DNA of 13,483 nucleotides, taken from the NCBI GenBank assembly GCA_046729215.1, contig JBKPGE010000139.1, positions 1 to 13,483 of the forward strand. The letters run 5' to 3'. The notes under the pieces are model-generated. The model ran no database searches. It worked only from the letters and a program-made list of their open reading frames with translations, and was not told the DNA's origin. Below are positions 12,314 through 13,483 of this stretch, one piece after another. How positions within the stretch are numbered: position 1 is the first letter of the stretch; each line of letters opens with the position of its first letter. The stretch comes from JACDAN01 sp046729215 (GTDB lineage: Bacteria > Actinomycetota > Thermoleophilia > Gaiellales > Gaiellaceae). Both the position numbers and the translations under genes were made by a program.

Positions 12314-12319
12314 CATAAT
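12314..12319 (+). promoter_or_regulatory. -10 box CATAAT for the right CorA gene
   Basis: CATAAT is 9 nt before ATG 12329, so the transcript would start within about 3 nt of the start codon (leaderless or nearly so). There is no Shine-Dalgarno site beyond a weak gaga. Confidence 0.4.
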
Positions 12320-12328
12320 CAGAGAACG

Positions 12329-13297
12329 ATGATCGTCGACATGGCGGTGTACGAGAACGGGTCTCGACGCCCGGAAAAGCTCGAGCTCGAGGACGCCTAT
12401 GAGGCGTGCCGGGACGGGAAAAGCTTCGCCTGGATCGAGCTGCAGGACCCCAACGAGGCAGAGTTCGACTCGGTCCTCCGCGAGTTCAATCTCCACGAGC
12501 TCGCCGTCGAGGACGCGATCCAGGCTCATCAGCGCCCGAAGCTGGACGTCTACGACAGCGGGCTGCTCATGGTGTTGAAGGCCGTCCAGTACGTCGAGTC
12601 GGAGGAACGGATCGTGTTCGGAGAGATCCTGGTCTTCGTCGGGGACGCATTCATCATCACCGTTCGTCATGGGAAGACACCGCTCGACGACGTCCGGCTT
12701 CAGCTCGAGGAGCGCCCGCACCTGCTAGGGCTGGGCCCGGCCGCCGCGCTCCACGCGATCGTGGACCGCGTCGTCGACGACTACGGGCCGGTGATCACGG
12801 CGCTCGAGCAGGACATCGCCGACGTCGAAGCAGACGTCTTCTCGGAGGAGAGGGCGACGCCTCCCAAGCGGATCTACGCGATGAAGCGCGAGATTCTCAA
12901 GCTGTATGCGGCGATCGCGCCGCTCGTCGACCCTCTCGACCGGCTCGAGCGAGGTGAGCTAGAGATCGTTCCCGATGAGCTGCGCCCGTACTTTCGCGAC
13001 GTCGAGGATCACCTGATCCGCTACGTGCGCGAGGTCGAAAGCTTTCGCGAGATGCTGACGAGTGTCCTCGCCGCGAACCTCACGCAGGTCAGCGTTAGAC
13101 AGAACGAGGACGTTCGAAAGATCTCAGCGTGGGCCGCGATCGTCGCCATCCCGACACTCATCACGGGCATCTACGGCATGAACTTCGAACACATGCCCGA
13201 GCTCGGGTGGAGGTTCGGTTACCCACTCGCACTGGGCGTGATGGCGGCCGTGTGCCTGTTCCTCTACACCTCGTTCAGGCGGGCTGGCTGGCTCTGA
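12329..13297 (+). CDS. corA: CorA magnesium/cobalt transporter, YGMNFEHMPEL type (322 aa)
   Basis: A canonical CorA. The N-terminal alpha/beta domain contains FAWIELQDPNEAEF and LHELAVEDAIQAHQRPKLDV. The long stalk helices contain YAMKREILKLYAAIAPL and NLTQVSVRQNEDVRKISAWA. The first membrane helix ends in the selectivity signature YGMNFEHMPEL (GMN at 283-285), with the acidic MPEL loop at the pore mouth, followed by the second membrane helix and a basic end (FRRAGW). Such proteins form pentameric Mg2+/Co2+ channels gated by cytosolic Mg2+. ATG 12329 follows a -10-like CATAAT closely. It lies back to back with a different CorA across 93 bp, and its 3' end adjoins the tRNA-Arg promoter. Confidence 0.93.
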   Translation: MIVDMAVYENGSRRPEKLELEDAYEACRDGKSFAWIELQDPNEAEFDSVLREFNLHELAVEDAIQAHQRPKLDVYDSGLLMVLKAVQYVESEERIVFGEILVFVGDAFIITVRHGKTPLDDVRLQLEERPHLLGLGPAAALHAIVDRVVDDYGPVITALEQDIADVEADVFSEERATPPKRIYAMKREILKLYAAIAPLVDPLDRLERGELEIVPDELRPYFRDVEDHLIRYVREVESFREMLTSVLAANLTQVSVRQNEDVRKISAWAAIVAIPTLITGIYGMNFEHMPELGWRFGYPLALGVMAAVCLFLYTSFRRAGWL

Positions 13298-13307
13298 TCG
13301 GCGAGGC

Positions 13308-13313
13308 TAGACT
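13308..13313 (+). promoter_or_regulatory. -10 box TAGACT of the tRNA-Arg gene
   Basis: TAGACT ends 9 nt before the tRNA, placing the transcription start about 3 nt upstream of it. A weak -35 would fall inside the 3' end of the CorA gene. Confidence 0.4.
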
Positions 13314-13322
13314 GCCAGTCCG

Positions 13323-13395
13323 GCGCCTGTAGCTCAGGGGATAGAGCGCGCGCCTCCGGAGCGCGAGGTCGTAGGTTCGATTCCTACCAGGCGCA
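13323..13395 (+). tRNA. tRNA-Arg (anticodon CCG)
   Basis: The complete cloverleaf is present. The acceptor stem gcgcctg pairs with caggcgc, and the D-stem gctc with gagc. The anticodon stem is cgcgc/gcgcg with loop ctccgga (anticodon CCG), and the variable loop is aggtc. The T-stem gtagg/cctac encloses loop ttcgatt, and the discriminator is A (13395). It has 73 nt and CCA is not encoded. It reads CGG codons, which are frequent in this high-GC DNA. Confidence 0.96.
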
Positions 13396-13456
13396 TCGCA
13401 TAACCAAGCCGTTTCCGGCCTCCTTCGCCCTTACATTTCCTACTTGCAAACGGTGT

Positions 13457-13477
13457 GTGGTCAGTGGCGTGGTCAGT
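13457..13477 (+). repeat. Tandem 9-mer gtggtcagt, two copies 12 bp apart
   Basis: gtggtcagt occurs at 13457-13465 and 13469-13477, separated by ggc, about 60 bp beyond the 3' end of the tRNA-Arg gene and at the window edge. In one plus frame it reads VVSGVVS and stops. No gene can be assigned to the last 88 bp. Confidence 0.4.
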
Positions 13478-13483
13478 TAGAAC

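Overview
The window is high-GC DNA of actinobacterial character, most like soil lineages such as Thermoleophilia (Gaiellales/Solirubrobacterales). This placement is inferred from GC-rich codon choice, frequent GTG starts, TANNNT -10 boxes lying directly before start codons, and the kinds of secreted and small proteins present. No phylogenetic marker gene is in view.

Left part (1 to about 3490) looks like accessory DNA. It holds a 5'-truncated gene with a Trp/Cys-rich membrane tail, several small hypothetical genes, a two-gene mini-operon of 53 and 32 aa, and a secreted beta-rich protein. It also holds two 94 %-identical copies of a ~126-bp unit that carries a promoter and the start of a small gene. 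This part ends at a 3' half of tRNA-Gly(CCC) (3443-3489) whose 5' half is missing, the usual scar where an integrative element ends. A strong hairpin lies just upstream (3312-3360).

Middle part (3500 to 6120) mixes decay and function. It contains a DUF6081-like gene broken by one frameshift, a relic of an XRE helix-turn-helix regulator between 12-bp direct repeats, an intact AI-2E family membrane permease, and a faint PIG-L-like relic.

Right part (6120 to 13400) is compact and looks chromosomal. An 800-aa secreted multidomain protein is transcribed divergently from a translationally coupled PAS / metallo-beta-lactamase-fold pair. A HIT-family nucleotide hydrolase/phosphorylase follows tail-to-tail, then a secreted RTX-type calcium-binding repeat protein. 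Two different CorA-type divalent-cation transporters are transcribed away from each other across a 93-bp gap. A complete tRNA-Arg(CCG) closes the window. Both convergent pairs overlap by exactly 4 bp at their stop codons.

No defence system, CRISPR array, transposase or integrase is visible. The most notable observations are the tRNA-Gly integration scar, the duplicated promoter-plus-ORF unit with its mini-operon, the repeated TANNNT-6nt-start (leaderless) arrangement, and the divergent CorA pair.
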